A stretch of 31,802 nt of DNA, taken from Casp-Chloro-G3 sp002816715 (GTDB lineage Bacteria; Chloroflexota; Dehalococcoidia; Lucifugimonadales; UBA3495). The stretch is taken from assembly GCA_027623815.1 (NCBI GenBank), contig JAQBUV010000025.1, positions 1-31,802 on the forward strand, written 5' to 3'. Below, in pieces: positions 5,947 through 14,285 of the stretch. The position numbers and the translations under genes were made by a program. Positions within the stretch are counted from its first letter, which is position 1, and the number at the start of each line of letters is the position of its first letter. Below the pieces are notes generated by a model, which made no database searches, had not been told where the DNA came from, and saw only the letters and a program-made list of their open reading frames with translations.

Positions 5947-7347
5947 ATGTCGCATAAGGATGACCTGGCTCTCATGTCCCATTTGATGCGCCGCGCAGGT
6001 TTTGGGGCGTCACGGGATGAACTGGAACAAAAGGTAGCCCAAGGCTATGAAGCCGTTGTTGAGGAATTGCTCAGTCCACCAGAAGAACTGGAAAGCGGCA
6101 AAATGGCTTTAATGCTGCGTTATCACCCCAGTTTCTTGCTCCCTGGTGGGAACCCCCTGTCTGGCCAGGCCAACTGGATGTACCAGATGATCAGCACCCA
6201 GAAGCCGCTGGAAGAGAAGATCGCCCTGTTCTGGCATCAGGTCTTCGCCACCGGCAACTCCAAGCTGGATAACTGTGACCAGATGCTGGAACAGATCAAG
6301 ATGTTCCGGCAATACGGCTTGGGCAGCTACAAGGAACTATTGGTACAGATTTCCAAGAACCCGGCCATGATTTTCTGGCTGGACAATAACGAGAACCACC
6401 GTGAGGCTGTCAACGAGAACTGGGGGCGTGAGCTTCTGGAACTGTTCTCCATGGGCGTCAGCAACTACACCGAAGTCGACGTTCGGGAAGCCTCCCGCGC
6501 CTTCACCGGCTGGACTATTCGGGCCAAGCTCCCCCGCCAGCCTTACGGCCGTTACCCCTGGCACTTCGAGTATCGCGAAGAAGACCACGACGACGGCGAT
6601 AAGACTTTCCTGGGCGAGAGCGGCAATCTCAACGGCGAAGACATCATCGACATCGTCGTTCAGCAGCCCGCCACCGCCCGCTTCATCTGCCGCCACCTGT
6701 ACAACTTCTTCGTCGCCGACGAACCTCAGGTTCCGTCCTGGACTATCGAGCCAGCCCGTGACGAAGAGGCCCTGGACGCGATGATTGCCACCTTTGAGGA
6801 GAACAATTACGAGATCAAGCCTGTGCTTCGTATGATGTTCAACTCTGAATTTTTCAAGAACGCCCGCTTCTCCAAGATCAAGAGCCCGGCGGAAGTGGTT
6901 GCCGGTACCTTGAAAATGGTTGAAGAATTCCAGTTCCCTGAGCCGGGTATTCTCCAGATCGGGAAAGAGCCTAGCTACATGGGTCAGGCCATCCTGGACC
7001 CCCCCAGCGTGGAAGGTTGGCACACCGGCACCGAGTGGATCAACAGCGGCTCCCTGCTGGCCCGAGTCAACTTTGTGGCCGACCGGGTTGCCAATACCGA
7101 ACTGCCTGGAATGCGAAAGATTCTTGACCTCATCCAAGCTGAGGGCGTCAAGACTCCGGAACAGATGGTAGACGCCGCCGCTGAGCACATGGGTTTTGTT
7201 GAACTGAATCAGGAGACCCGCCAGCAATTGGTCGATAACGCCAAGAGCGACGGCGATCTGGACTGGTCCAACGAAGCCGCCGCCAAACAACGCCTCGGCG
7301 AGATCATGGCCCTGATCGGCGCCACCACTGAGTACCAGTTCGGCTAG
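5947..7347 (+). CDS. DUF1800 family protein
   Basis: 466 residues from ATG 5947, chosen because GGAGG lies just upstream. The open frame itself extends back to a TTG at 5899. Family hallmarks are LMRRAGFGAS at the start, EEKIALFWHQVFATGN, ENWGRELLELFSMGVSNYTE, REASRAFTGWTI, FICRHLYNFF and LDPPSVEGWHTGTEWI. The biochemical role of DUF1800 is unknown. The family commonly neighbours DUF1501, as here, 74 bases downstream. There is no signal peptide or membrane segment, so the product is predicted cytoplasmic unless exported by a partner. A near-consensus promoter and strong ribosome site suggest high expression. The length is near the family norm and there are no defects. Confidence 0.9.
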   Translation: MSHKDDLALMSHLMRRAGFGASRDELEQKVAQGYEAVVEELLSPPEELESGKMALMLRYHPSFLLPGGNPLSGQANWMYQMISTQKPLEEKIALFWHQVFATGNSKLDNCDQMLEQIKMFRQYGLGSYKELLVQISKNPAMIFWLDNNENHREAVNENWGRELLELFSMGVSNYTEVDVREASRAFTGWTIRAKLPRQPYGRYPWHFEYREEDHDDGDKTFLGESGNLNGEDIIDIVVQQPATARFICRHLYNFFVADEPQVPSWTIEPARDEEALDAMIATFEENNYEIKPVLRMMFNSEFFKNARFSKIKSPAEVVAGTLKMVEEFQFPEPGILQIGKEPSYMGQAILDPPSVEGWHTGTEWINSGSLLARVNFVADRVANTELPGMRKILDLIQAEGVKTPEQMVDAAAEHMGFVELNQETRQQLVDNAKSDGDLDWSNEAAAKQRLGEIMALIGATTEYQFG

Positions 7348-7421
7348 TCTATATCCCAAGCTAACGTTTGCTTAAAGCTACGTCTTAATTCTGGCTTAAT
7401 ACTACGGAAGGAGAAATTGGC

Positions 7422-8552
7422 ATGACCTCAACCAAGAAAGACCCGGTCATAGTCGTCTTACAGTTGACCGGGGGCAACGACTATTTCAACACGCTGATCC
7501 CTTACAATGACCCCCTCTACTATGACAATCGTCCGATTGTAAAGTACGAGCGGGAAGATATTATCAAGATTGACGACACCTATGGGCTGATGCCCAGCAT
7601 GGGTGGGATCAAGGAACTTTACGACCAGGGCAATGTAGCCATCGTCAACGGCGTTGGTTACAAAGACTCCCCTCGCTCCCATTTCCGCTCCATGGATATC
7701 TGGCACACTTGTGAGCCGGACAAGGTTGGAACCGAGGGCTGGGCTGGCCGTGTCGCCCGTGAGATGGATCCCAGCAAAGAGAACGTCTTGACCGCCATTA
7801 ACTTTGGTCATGGCCTGCCCCGCGCGCTGGCCGTTCCTGGTGTCCCGGTCGCCGCTATCGCCGACCTGAGCACCTACGGTCTGCTGACTGGTATCAGTGA
7901 TACCTCCCAGCGGGCCAAGGCTCTTGACCTGTTCTCTCGCATGTACTCCCCCACCGTTGGCGGCAGCTTCGTCACCGACTACCTGCGCTCCACCGGCATC
8001 GACGCCATGGTCGGCGCTGACATCGTCAAGGTAGCCCCGGAGCTGTACAGTTCCAACGTCGAGTACCCCAATTCGCCAATTGCCATGCATTTGCGAGACA
8101 TCGCTCAGGTCTACTTTGCCGACCTGGGAACCCGTATCTTCTACACCCAACACGCCAGCTTTGACACCCACGCTGGTGAGATGGCCGGTCACCCGATGCT
8201 GTGGAAGGACGTTTCCGATGGCATATCCGCATTCTTCCAAGACTTGAAAGAGCACGACGCTGGCGACAACGTCATCATGTACCTGTTCTCTGAGTTTGGC
8301 CGCCGAGTCCATGACAATGGCTCCGGCACCGACCACGGTGCCGCTGGCGCTAGCTTCTTCATCGGCAATCAGGTGAAGGGTGGCCTCTACGGCGAATATC
8401 CTTCGGCCAAGAGCGAAGACCTGGAACAGGGCGACCTGGTACCCAACTGGGACTTCCGCAGCGACTACACCGCGATCGTAGAAGACTGGCTCGGTATGGA
8501 CGCCAGCCCCATAGTCAACGGTAAATTTGAGAAAATGGCTATCTTGAAGTAA
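7422..8552 (+). CDS. DUF1501 family protein (alkaline-phosphatase-superfamily fold)
   Basis: 376 residues, with ATG 7422 after GGAAGGAG. Motifs are VIVVLQLTGGNDYFNTLIP near the N-terminus, SPRSHFRSMDIWHT, ASFDTHAGEM, and late in the protein SEFGRRVHDNGSGTDHGAAG, which supplies the His and Asp residues expected of this sulfatase/phosphatase-related family. The precise substrate is unknown. Many DUF1501 proteins begin with a Tat signal, but this one starts MTSTKKDPVIVV with none, so a cytoplasmic location is inferred. It is in tandem with DUF1800 under one promoter and followed by an intrinsic terminator at 8613-8657, forming a two-gene operon. Confidence 0.9.
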   Translation: MTSTKKDPVIVVLQLTGGNDYFNTLIPYNDPLYYDNRPIVKYEREDIIKIDDTYGLMPSMGGIKELYDQGNVAIVNGVGYKDSPRSHFRSMDIWHTCEPDKVGTEGWAGRVAREMDPSKENVLTAINFGHGLPRALAVPGVPVAAIADLSTYGLLTGISDTSQRAKALDLFSRMYSPTVGGSFVTDYLRSTGIDAMVGADIVKVAPELYSSNVEYPNSPIAMHLRDIAQVYFADLGTRIFYTQHASFDTHAGEMAGHPMLWKDVSDGISAFFQDLKEHDAGDNVIMYLFSEFGRRVHDNGSGTDHGAAGASFFIGNQVKGGLYGEYPSAKSEDLEQGDLVPNWDFRSDYTAIVEDWLGMDASPIVNGKFEKMAILK

Positions 8553-8612
8553 CCGTGATGACAGCCCTGGCCCTCAAATTGCGAGAGGCCACCAGAAGGA
8601 ACTGACCTTCAG

Positions 8613-8657
8613 GGCCGGGTGAACTTACCCAAGGGGTGGTTCCCCGGCCTTTGTTTT
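8613..8657 (+). terminator. Intrinsic terminator of the DUF1800-DUF1501 operon
   Basis: GGCCGGG(T)GAAC (8613-8624) pairs with GTTCCCCGGCC (8639-8649) with one bulged T, followed by TTTGTTTT (8650-8657). Confidence 0.85.
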
Positions 8658-8794
8658 AAAGTTGGTGAGGATTCCTTTAAAGGGGCTCCTTGAAAAGCCC
8701 ACCTAAATGGGCATATCAGCCCAATATTCCGTCCCTTGGGATGGCGGTGGAATGGAAAACCTTCCCTTGAAAATTCATCCAGGAGGATTTAAAT

Positions 8795-9826
8795 ATGGCG
8801 CTCAATACAATAGTTGCCGGTCGAGCCTGGCTGTACAGTCATAACCTTGGCCGTAACGCTCAGGCTGGCATGGGTTTTAGCCAGCCGGTCGGCGTGGTCT
8901 CAACCAAAGAGGGCGTGCTGTACGTGGCCAATCGTTCTGGCGAGCAAAATCCCAGCACCCGTATCAGCAAATGCACCATTGACCAGGAGTTCATCAGCGA
9001 GTTTGGCCGAAAGGGCCCGGTCTACGGCGGAAACGACAACGTCCAGATCTTTACCTGGCTCACCGGAGTCGCGGTCGATAAAGACGAGAACGTTTACGGT
9101 TCTGATGAGTGGAAAAGCCAGATCAGCATTTTTGACAAAGAAGGCGAATACCTGAGGACTTGGGGCGAGAAGGGCGATGACCCCGGCCAAATTAATGGCG
9201 CTGCCGGTATCTGCTTCGACGCCGATGATAATCTATGGGTGGTCAATTCCTTCAACAGCCGCATCCAGAAGTTCACCAAAGACGGCCAGTACTTGAGCGG
9301 CTTTGGCGAGAAAGGCGATCTGGAAGGCCAGATGGAGATGCCCTCTGGCATAAGTCTTGACGCCGAAGGCAACGTTTACGTAACTGACTGGGGCAACAGT
9401 CGGGTGCAGAAATTCACTCCGGAAGGCCAGCACCTGTTGACCTTTGGGCATGCTGGCACCGGTGCCGGTTCTCTGAACCATCCCACCGGCGTGTGCATTG
9501 ACAACGATGGCGACGTGTATGTGGTGGACTGGATGAACGAGCGGGTGGTCATCTACGACAAAGAAGCCCGTCCCTTGACCTACCTGTACGGCGACGCGGT
9601 CGACGTCTCGGATTGGGGCAAGATGTCCCTGGATGCCAACCCGGACATGGTCAAGCGCCGCAACCAGGTTAGCGACATGGTCGATCAGCAGCGTAAATTC
9701 CGCATGCCCATGGGCTGCTTCTTCGACCGGGACAACAACCGCCTGATTGTCGCCGACACCAACCGGGGACGCCTGCAGGTCTACGTGAAGGACTACAACT
9801 ATCAGGACCCCCAGTTCAACCTGTAA
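8795..9826 (+). CDS. NHL-repeat beta-propeller protein
   Basis: 343 residues, with ATG 8795 after AGGAGG. About six NHL-type blades are visible, with recurring GVAVDKDENVYGSD, GICFDADDNLWVVN, GISLDAEGNVYVTDWGNSRV, GVCIDNDGDVYVVDW and a last blade ending NRLIVADTNRGRLQVY. Such propellers bind protein, sugar or RNA ligands or act as lactonase-like enzymes, and no catalytic set is evident here. There is no signal peptide. A 35-residue insert (DVSDWGKMSLDANPDMVKRR region) sits before the last blade. It has its own terminator at 9856-9891 and is separated from DUF1501 by another, so it is independently transcribed but in the same local cluster. Confidence 0.88.
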   Translation: MALNTIVAGRAWLYSHNLGRNAQAGMGFSQPVGVVSTKEGVLYVANRSGEQNPSTRISKCTIDQEFISEFGRKGPVYGGNDNVQIFTWLTGVAVDKDENVYGSDEWKSQISIFDKEGEYLRTWGEKGDDPGQINGAAGICFDADDNLWVVNSFNSRIQKFTKDGQYLSGFGEKGDLEGQMEMPSGISLDAEGNVYVTDWGNSRVQKFTPEGQHLLTFGHAGTGAGSLNHPTGVCIDNDGDVYVVDWMNERVVIYDKEARPLTYLYGDAVDVSDWGKMSLDANPDMVKRRNQVSDMVDQQRKFRMPMGCFFDRDNNRLIVADTNRGRLQVYVKDYNYQDPQFNL

Positions 9827-9855
9827 GACCTTTCCAAAATCAATCGCTGTTTCCG

Positions 9856-9891
9856 GCCCGGCGCGCTTAATAGTTCGCCGGGCTTTTGTTT
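9856..9891 (+). terminator. Intrinsic terminator after the NHL gene
   Basis: GCCCGGCG (9856-9863) pairs perfectly with CGCCGGGC (9876-9883) over a 12-base loop, followed by TTTTGTTT. Confidence 0.9.
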
Positions 9892-10029
9892 AAACGCCCG
9901 TGTTTCGTCGTTGGCCTGAATCGCTTGCACGAATTGCTTACACTTTGATCTGATATTTTCATGCTCCTTGCACGCTCAAGGCCTATTGTAAGGAGGTCAA
10001 ATAACCAGCGTTAAATTACCGGGAGGCCG

Positions 10030-10766
10030 ATGAACAGAGCATCAAGCGCGGAAGCTGATTTGGCCAAGGAAAAATACATCACCGCCGGAATCCGGAAATG
10101 GTTGATTAAATCGGCCGGTGGGCTTCCGGTGTTGGCAGCCATTTTGATGTTATCCGCGGGTCGCTGGGACTGGCTAATGGGCTGGGTCTACGTGGGGCTT
10201 TCCTTGGGAGCTACGGTATTCATAACCCTGGTCTTGCTGAGAGTGAACCCGGAAGTATTGGCGGTGCGGGGACACGGTGGGATTAAGAAGGATGCCAAGA
10301 CCTGGGACAAGGTGATGTCTCCTTTCTTGGCCTTCAGCGTGTCCCTGGGTATTTGGGTCGTGGCCGGACTAGATGAGCGATTCGGCTGGTCGCCGCCATT
10401 GCCGGTCGTGTTGCCAATGATTGGTGTGATTCTCTGGGTGGTGGCGCTGGGCGTGGTCACGTGGGCGATGGCGGTAAACCGGTTCTTTGAGGCCCTGGTT
10501 CGGATTCAGACCGACCGGGGCATACCGTTGTTTCCGATGGGCCCTACCGCTACGTTCGCCATCCCAGTTACGTCGCCATGCTGGCCATTACCGTGGCGAT
10601 GCCTTTGATTCTGGAAAGCTGGTGGGGATTCACTGTCTCAGGGATGGCCGTGGTGGTTTTGATTCTGCGCACCTACCTGGAGGACAAAACGTTGCGGGCT
10701 GAGTTGGCCGGTTATGAAGAATACGCCCAGCGGGTGCGTTATCGGTTGTTGCCGAGAATCTGGTAG
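10030..10766 (+). pseudogene. Frameshifted isoprenylcysteine-methyltransferase-like membrane protein
   Basis: ATG 10030 after GGGAGG opens a protein with several membrane segments (LPVLAAILMLSAG, VYVGLSLGATVFITLVLL, LPMIGVILWVVALGVVTWAM). The frame breaks after VRIQTDRG. In another frame the protein continues DGPYRYVRHPSYVAMLAITV, then LESWWGFTVSGMAVVVLILR and YEEYAQRVRYRLLPRIW to a stop at 10764-10766. Adding one G to the GGGG run at 10517-10520 restores GHTVVSDGPYRYVRHP and a product of about 245 residues. The RHPSY motif and W-rich membrane layout mark the ICMT/phospholipid methyltransferase-like family, whose members use S-adenosylmethionine. The substrate is unknown. It may be a genuine pseudogene or a homopolymer error. 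Confidence 0.78.
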
Positions 10767-10811
10767 CCAAAACGGCCAAGGCTCAGGTCGGTTGTGTCCC
10801 CACGCTCGCCG

Positions 10812-10937
10812 TTACCCCTGGAGCGTAATTATCGCCCGCCGGTGGGTGCCCTCCCCAATCTTGGTCTCCCGGTGGAGGACTTCCACCTTGAAGGTCAGGC
10901 GGTTGCGGTCGATCTCGGTCAGTTCCGCCCCGTCATT
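10812..10937 (-). pseudogene. Remnant of a FlK-like thioesterase C-terminus
   Basis: On the minus strand, between stops at 10938-10940 and 10812-10814, the frame reads DGAELTEIDRNRLTFKVEVL and then KIGEGTHRRAIITLQG. The x-E-x-D-x-x-R-L-x-F-x-V and K-I-G-E-G-T-H segments match the end of hotdog-fold thioesterases of the fluoroacetyl-CoA thioesterase type. The first two thirds of the gene are absent or unrecognisable, so this is a decayed fragment. Confidence 0.6.
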
Positions 10938-11039
10938 TCAGGCTGAATCATCGCACTCACCAAGTAGCGTCCTCCTGCTTGTCTAGAATGGGTGGGGCCT
11001 ATGAAACCAGATGCGTTCCAGGGAGATTGTCACCCCAGC

Positions 11040-11068
11040 TTGAAGGTGCTCAGGATTTCATATATGAT
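11040..11068 (+). promoter_or_regulatory. Sigma-70-type promoter for argF-der-plsY-gpsA
   Basis: TTGAAG (11040-11045), a 17-base spacer, then TATGAT (11063-11068), 23 bases before the argF start codon. Confidence 0.75.
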
Positions 11069-11091
11069 TCAGCTTTCGGAGTACCGTTCAT

Positions 11092-12012
11092 ATGGCTGAT
11101 AAACGAGACCTGATTTCAATTGCCGATCTTTCTGCCGACGAGACCCGCCAGGTAATCCTGCGTGCCCAGCAAATGAAAGCCGGGGATGCCGGTAGTGTCC
11201 TTAAAGGCAAGAAGTTTGCCCTGCTTTTTGAAAAACCCTCCCTGCGTACCCGGGTTAGCTTTCAGGTGGGTATAGAGGAACTGGGCGGTTACTCCCTGTA
11301 CCTCAGTCCCCAGGAAGTTGGCCTGGGCGGTCGGGAGCCGGTACGCGACGTGGCGCGGGTGCTCTCCGGCTATGTGGACTGCATCATTGCCCGGGTGTAC
11401 TCCCATCAGCATCTGGAGGAGTTGGCTCGTTACGCCAGCGTTCCGGTGATCAATGCTTTGTCCGACTGGGAGCATCCTTGCCAGGCGATCTCCGACTTGC
11501 TCACCATCACTGAACACAAGAATAAATTGGACGGAATGAAGCTGGCTTACATCGGCGATGGCAATAATATTGCCCGCAGTCTCTGCCTGGGACTGCCCCC
11601 GGTGGGGGTGAGTTTCGCCATTGCCGCGCCAGAGGGGTATAATCTAGATAAGGCATCCCTGAAGTCGGCCCAACAGTTGGCGTTTAACCAGGGCTCAAAT
11701 GTCTGGGCGGTAACCAGCCCAGCGGAAGCTGTGCGTGATGCCGACGTGGTGTACACCGATGTCTGGACCAGTATGGGCGACGAAGCAGAGTCGGGAACGC
11801 GTCTGGAGGCCTTTCAAGGTTACACTGTGGGTGCCAAGTTGCTGGCCCAGGCCAAACCAGATGCCTTGTTCATGCACGACATGCCCGCTCACTACGGCGA
11901 AGAGGTGGAGCCTGGAATGTTCGAGCACCCGCAGTCGGTGGTTTACCAGCAGGCTCACAACCGTCTGCACGGGCAGAAAGCTTTGTTAGAGTTCATTTTT
12001 AGCGGGAGGTAG
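11092..12012 (+). CDS. argF: Ornithine carbamoyltransferase
   Basis: 306 residues, the usual length. It makes citrulline from ornithine and carbamoyl phosphate in arginine synthesis, in the cytoplasm. Motifs are the carbamoyl-phosphate loop S50-L-R-T-R54 in FEKPSLRTRVSFQ, HPCQ at 128-131, DVWTSMGDE at 223-231 (the ornithine loop has S-M-G) and the C-terminal QQAHNRLHGQKALL. The usual HCLP motif reads H262-D-M-P265 in MHDMPAHYGEE, so the conserved Cys is Asp, which is unusual to me. SMG and the overall match still favour OTC over aspartate or acetylornithine enzymes. The start at 11092 has GGAG 10 bases upstream. It is the first gene of a tight run and der starts 20 bases later. Confidence 0.93.
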   Translation: MADKRDLISIADLSADETRQVILRAQQMKAGDAGSVLKGKKFALLFEKPSLRTRVSFQVGIEELGGYSLYLSPQEVGLGGREPVRDVARVLSGYVDCIIARVYSHQHLEELARYASVPVINALSDWEHPCQAISDLLTITEHKNKLDGMKLAYIGDGNNIARSLCLGLPPVGVSFAIAAPEGYNLDKASLKSAQQLAFNQGSNVWAVTSPAEAVRDADVVYTDVWTSMGDEAESGTRLEAFQGYTVGAKLLAQAKPDALFMHDMPAHYGEEVEPGMFEHPQSVVYQQAHNRLHGQKALLEFIFSGR

Positions 12013-12032
12013 ACCCTTCCGGCGGTGCGAAT

Positions 12033-13511
12033 ATGGTTTCTCAAATATCTACTGATGCAGCCCAAGGCGTGGCTGGCGACCAGCAATCCCCTGGTGTATC
12101 CGTACGCACGCCCGTAGTCGCAATCATCGGGCGGCCCAACGTGGGCAAGTCCTCCCTGTTCAACCGCATCCTGGCCCGGCGTCATGCAATTGTGTCAGAC
12201 GTCCCGGGCACCACCCGCGACCGTCTGCTGTCTGAAGTGACCTGGGCAGGGTTCAATTTTATCCTGGTGGACACCGGCGGGTTGGAAACGAACCCGGAGG
12301 GGCAAATTCGGGAGATGGTTCAGGAGCAGGCGGATATGGCTATGGCTGAGGCCAATCTGATTCTCTTCCTGACTGATGCCATTGAGGGTGTGACCGCCGC
12401 CGACCAGGTAATAGCCCAGCGATTGCGCCGCTCCAATAAGCCGGTGATCCTGGTGGTAAATAAAGTCGATAACGACAATCGGGAGTTCAGCGCCTCTGAG
12501 TTTTACCAGTTGGGCATTGGCGATACCGTGCTGGTCAGCGCATATCACAATCGAGGCATTTATGACTTGATGGATCAGGTGCTGTCCAAGCTTCCAATTC
12601 CGCCTGATCCTGAGGAATTTTACTCGGAGGAGGGCGACTCGGCGGAAGCCTACCCCGAAGGCGACGACTCGGACGAGGTAGGCTCGGAAACGGTTCGGCG
12701 TCCCACTCCCGCCAGGCTTAAATTGGCCATAGTGGGCCGCACCAATGTCGGCAAGTCGATGCTGCTCAACGCCCTGTTGGGACAGAACCGTTCCATTGTC
12801 AGCGACATTGCTGGTACGACTCGTGACGCCCTGGACACCGATTTCGTGTATCAAGGGCGTGACATGACCGCAATAGACACTGCGGGTATCAGAAAACCGG
12901 GCAAAGTAGAGCGCGGTATCGAGAAGTACAGCGTGCTCCGGGCAGTAAACTCCGTGGAACGTAGCGACATGACTCTCCTGGTCACCGATGCCACTCAACT
13001 GGCGGCTGCTCAGGATGCGCACATATCTGGATTGGCCTGGGATTTGTGCAAGGGCCTGATCGTGGTGGTCAATAAGTGGGACTTGATTACGGATAAAGAC
13101 CGCTATTCTAAACTGCGGGCGATTGATCGAATTCAGAAGTCGCTCCATTTCATGCCCTACACGCCGATCAGCTTTATTTCTGCCCTGCATGGACACGGCA
13201 TCGACAATTTGATGAGAACGGTGTTGGAACTGCACCGAGAGCGAATGCACTGGGTGCCCACCCGTGAGCTTCAATACCTTTTGGCCGGGGCCTTGGTTGA
13301 CCATCAGCCCCCCATGGTGAGAAAGAATCGAGGTCAGCGTCTGCGCGTCACTCGGTTACGTCAAGTTGACGTAAATCCGCCGACTTTTGTATTTACAGTG
13401 AATGACCCCAAGCTGATACACTTCTCCTACAAACGCTATCTGGAGAACAAAATCCGCGATACATTCGACTTTAGCCGAACCCATTTGAGGTTGCTGTTCA
13501 GGGAAGGATGA
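12033..13511 (+). CDS. der: Ribosome-assembly GTPase Der (EngA)
   Basis: 492 residues with two G domains in tandem, diagnostic of Der, which matures the 50S subunit. Domain 1 has GRPNVGKSS (33-41), DTGG and NKVD. Domain 2 has GRTNVGKSM, DTAG and NKWD. A KH-like C-terminal domain ends near FSRTHLRLLFREG. Features out of the ordinary are an N-terminal extension of about 25 residues before the first P-loop and an acidic linker between the G domains (EEFYSEEGDSAEAYPEGDDS and on), longer and more acidic than I would expect. ATG 12033 lies 20 bases after argF. The stop overlaps plsY by ATGA, so translation is likely coupled. Confidence 0.96.
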   Translation: MVSQISTDAAQGVAGDQQSPGVSVRTPVVAIIGRPNVGKSSLFNRILARRHAIVSDVPGTTRDRLLSEVTWAGFNFILVDTGGLETNPEGQIREMVQEQADMAMAEANLILFLTDAIEGVTAADQVIAQRLRRSNKPVILVVNKVDNDNREFSASEFYQLGIGDTVLVSAYHNRGIYDLMDQVLSKLPIPPDPEEFYSEEGDSAEAYPEGDDSDEVGSETVRRPTPARLKLAIVGRTNVGKSMLLNALLGQNRSIVSDIAGTTRDALDTDFVYQGRDMTAIDTAGIRKPGKVERGIEKYSVLRAVNSVERSDMTLLVTDATQLAAAQDAHISGLAWDLCKGLIVVVNKWDLITDKDRYSKLRAIDRIQKSLHFMPYTPISFISALHGHGIDNLMRTVLELHRERMHWVPTRELQYLLAGALVDHQPPMVRKNRGQRLRVTRLRQVDVNPPTFVFTVNDPKLIHFSYKRYLENKIRDTFDFSRTHLRLLFREG

Positions 13512-14227
13512 AGCGATCAATCTACCCCACGCTGTTATTTTTGGCCGCGCTGCCATTGCTGCTCTTAGCGGTAATTGTGGCGTTTTTCACTTTGGGACAG
13601 GCCCCGTTAGCCGTCAAATACCTGGTGCTATTGCCGCTGGCATACCTGATGGGTTCCATTCCCTGGGGATATTTTTTCCTACGCTGGTTCCGTGGCGTAG
13701 ACGTCAGGGAATACGGCAGCGGGCGCACCGGCATGACCAACGTCTTGCGTACCGGCGGCGGGCGCATGGCCGCGGCGGTTCTGGTGCTGGACTTGGGCAA
13801 AGGCGTCGTGGCAGTGTTGCTGGCCCGGGAAATCTTGAGTACCACCAGCGGAGAGGTGGCGGCGGGTCTGCTGGCGATGGCCGGTCATAACTGGCCGATA
13901 TTTCTGAATTTCAAAGGCGGTCGGGGCATCGCCACCGGCATGGGAGTGCTGGCTATGATCGCTCCCATTGCGGCAATCATCGGAATGCTGGTGTTTATTC
14001 CCGTCACGCTGATTAGCCGGTACCTGTCTCTGGGGTCGGTTACTGGCGTAATGACTGCCAGCCTGTCCCTGTTGGCTCTGGCATTTCTGGGAATGTATTC
14101 CACCACTTACGCCTGGTACGCTGTAGTTGGCGGGGCTGTGATTATCTGGCAGCATCGGGATAACATTCAGCGGCTGATGCACGGCACCGAGCGTCGATTG
14201 GGTGTTCCAGCAGCCAAAATTGAGTGA
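13508..14227 (+). CDS. plsY: Glycerol-3-phosphate acyltransferase PlsY
   Basis: 239 residues of integral membrane protein. PlsY transfers the acyl group from acyl-phosphate to glycerol-3-phosphate, the first step of phospholipid synthesis. Signature motifs are LMGSIPWGYFFLRW, EYGSGRTGMTNVLRTGGG (other PlsY proteins usually have GSGNxGATN, so N to R and A to M differ), and GHNWPIFLNFKGGRGIATG with the active-site loop. An extra N-terminal helix (LLFLAALPLLLLAVIVAFF) precedes the core, making it longer than the typical protein of about 200 residues. It overlaps der by 4 bases (ATGA) and is followed by gpsA, which makes its substrate, so the neighbourhood fits well. Confidence 0.94.
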   Translation: MKRSIYPTLLFLAALPLLLLAVIVAFFTLGQAPLAVKYLVLLPLAYLMGSIPWGYFFLRWFRGVDVREYGSGRTGMTNVLRTGGGRMAAAVLVLDLGKGVVAVLLAREILSTTSGEVAAGLLAMAGHNWPIFLNFKGGRGIATGMGVLAMIAPIAAIIGMLVFIPVTLISRYLSLGSVTGVMTASLSLLALAFLGMYSTTYAWYAVVGGAVIIWQHRDNIQRLMHGTERRLGVPAAKIE

Positions 14228-14285
14228 CCAGCCCAGTTGGTCTGATCGCCGTGCCACCACGAACAGAGCGTTGGCGTAATCAATA

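Noticed and set aside
6337..7359. A 340-codon open frame on the minus strand
   Set aside because: It lies antisense to the well-supported DUF1800 gene and shows no family motifs or ribosome site; it is a shadow of biased codon use.
7458..8336. A 292-codon minus-strand frame
   Set aside because: Antisense shadow of the DUF1501 gene; composition is typical of a mirrored coding strand.
10714..10986. A 90-codon plus-strand frame
   Set aside because: It spans the end of the ICMT-like gene and the thioesterase remnant in the wrong frame and has no motifs.
11000..11008. Third copy of TATGAAACC, the IS target duplication
   Set aside because: One 9-mer match with no inverted repeat or IS end beside it; chance is sufficient.
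12195..13304. A 369-codon minus-strand frame
   Set aside because: Antisense to der, whose two GTPase domains are unambiguous.
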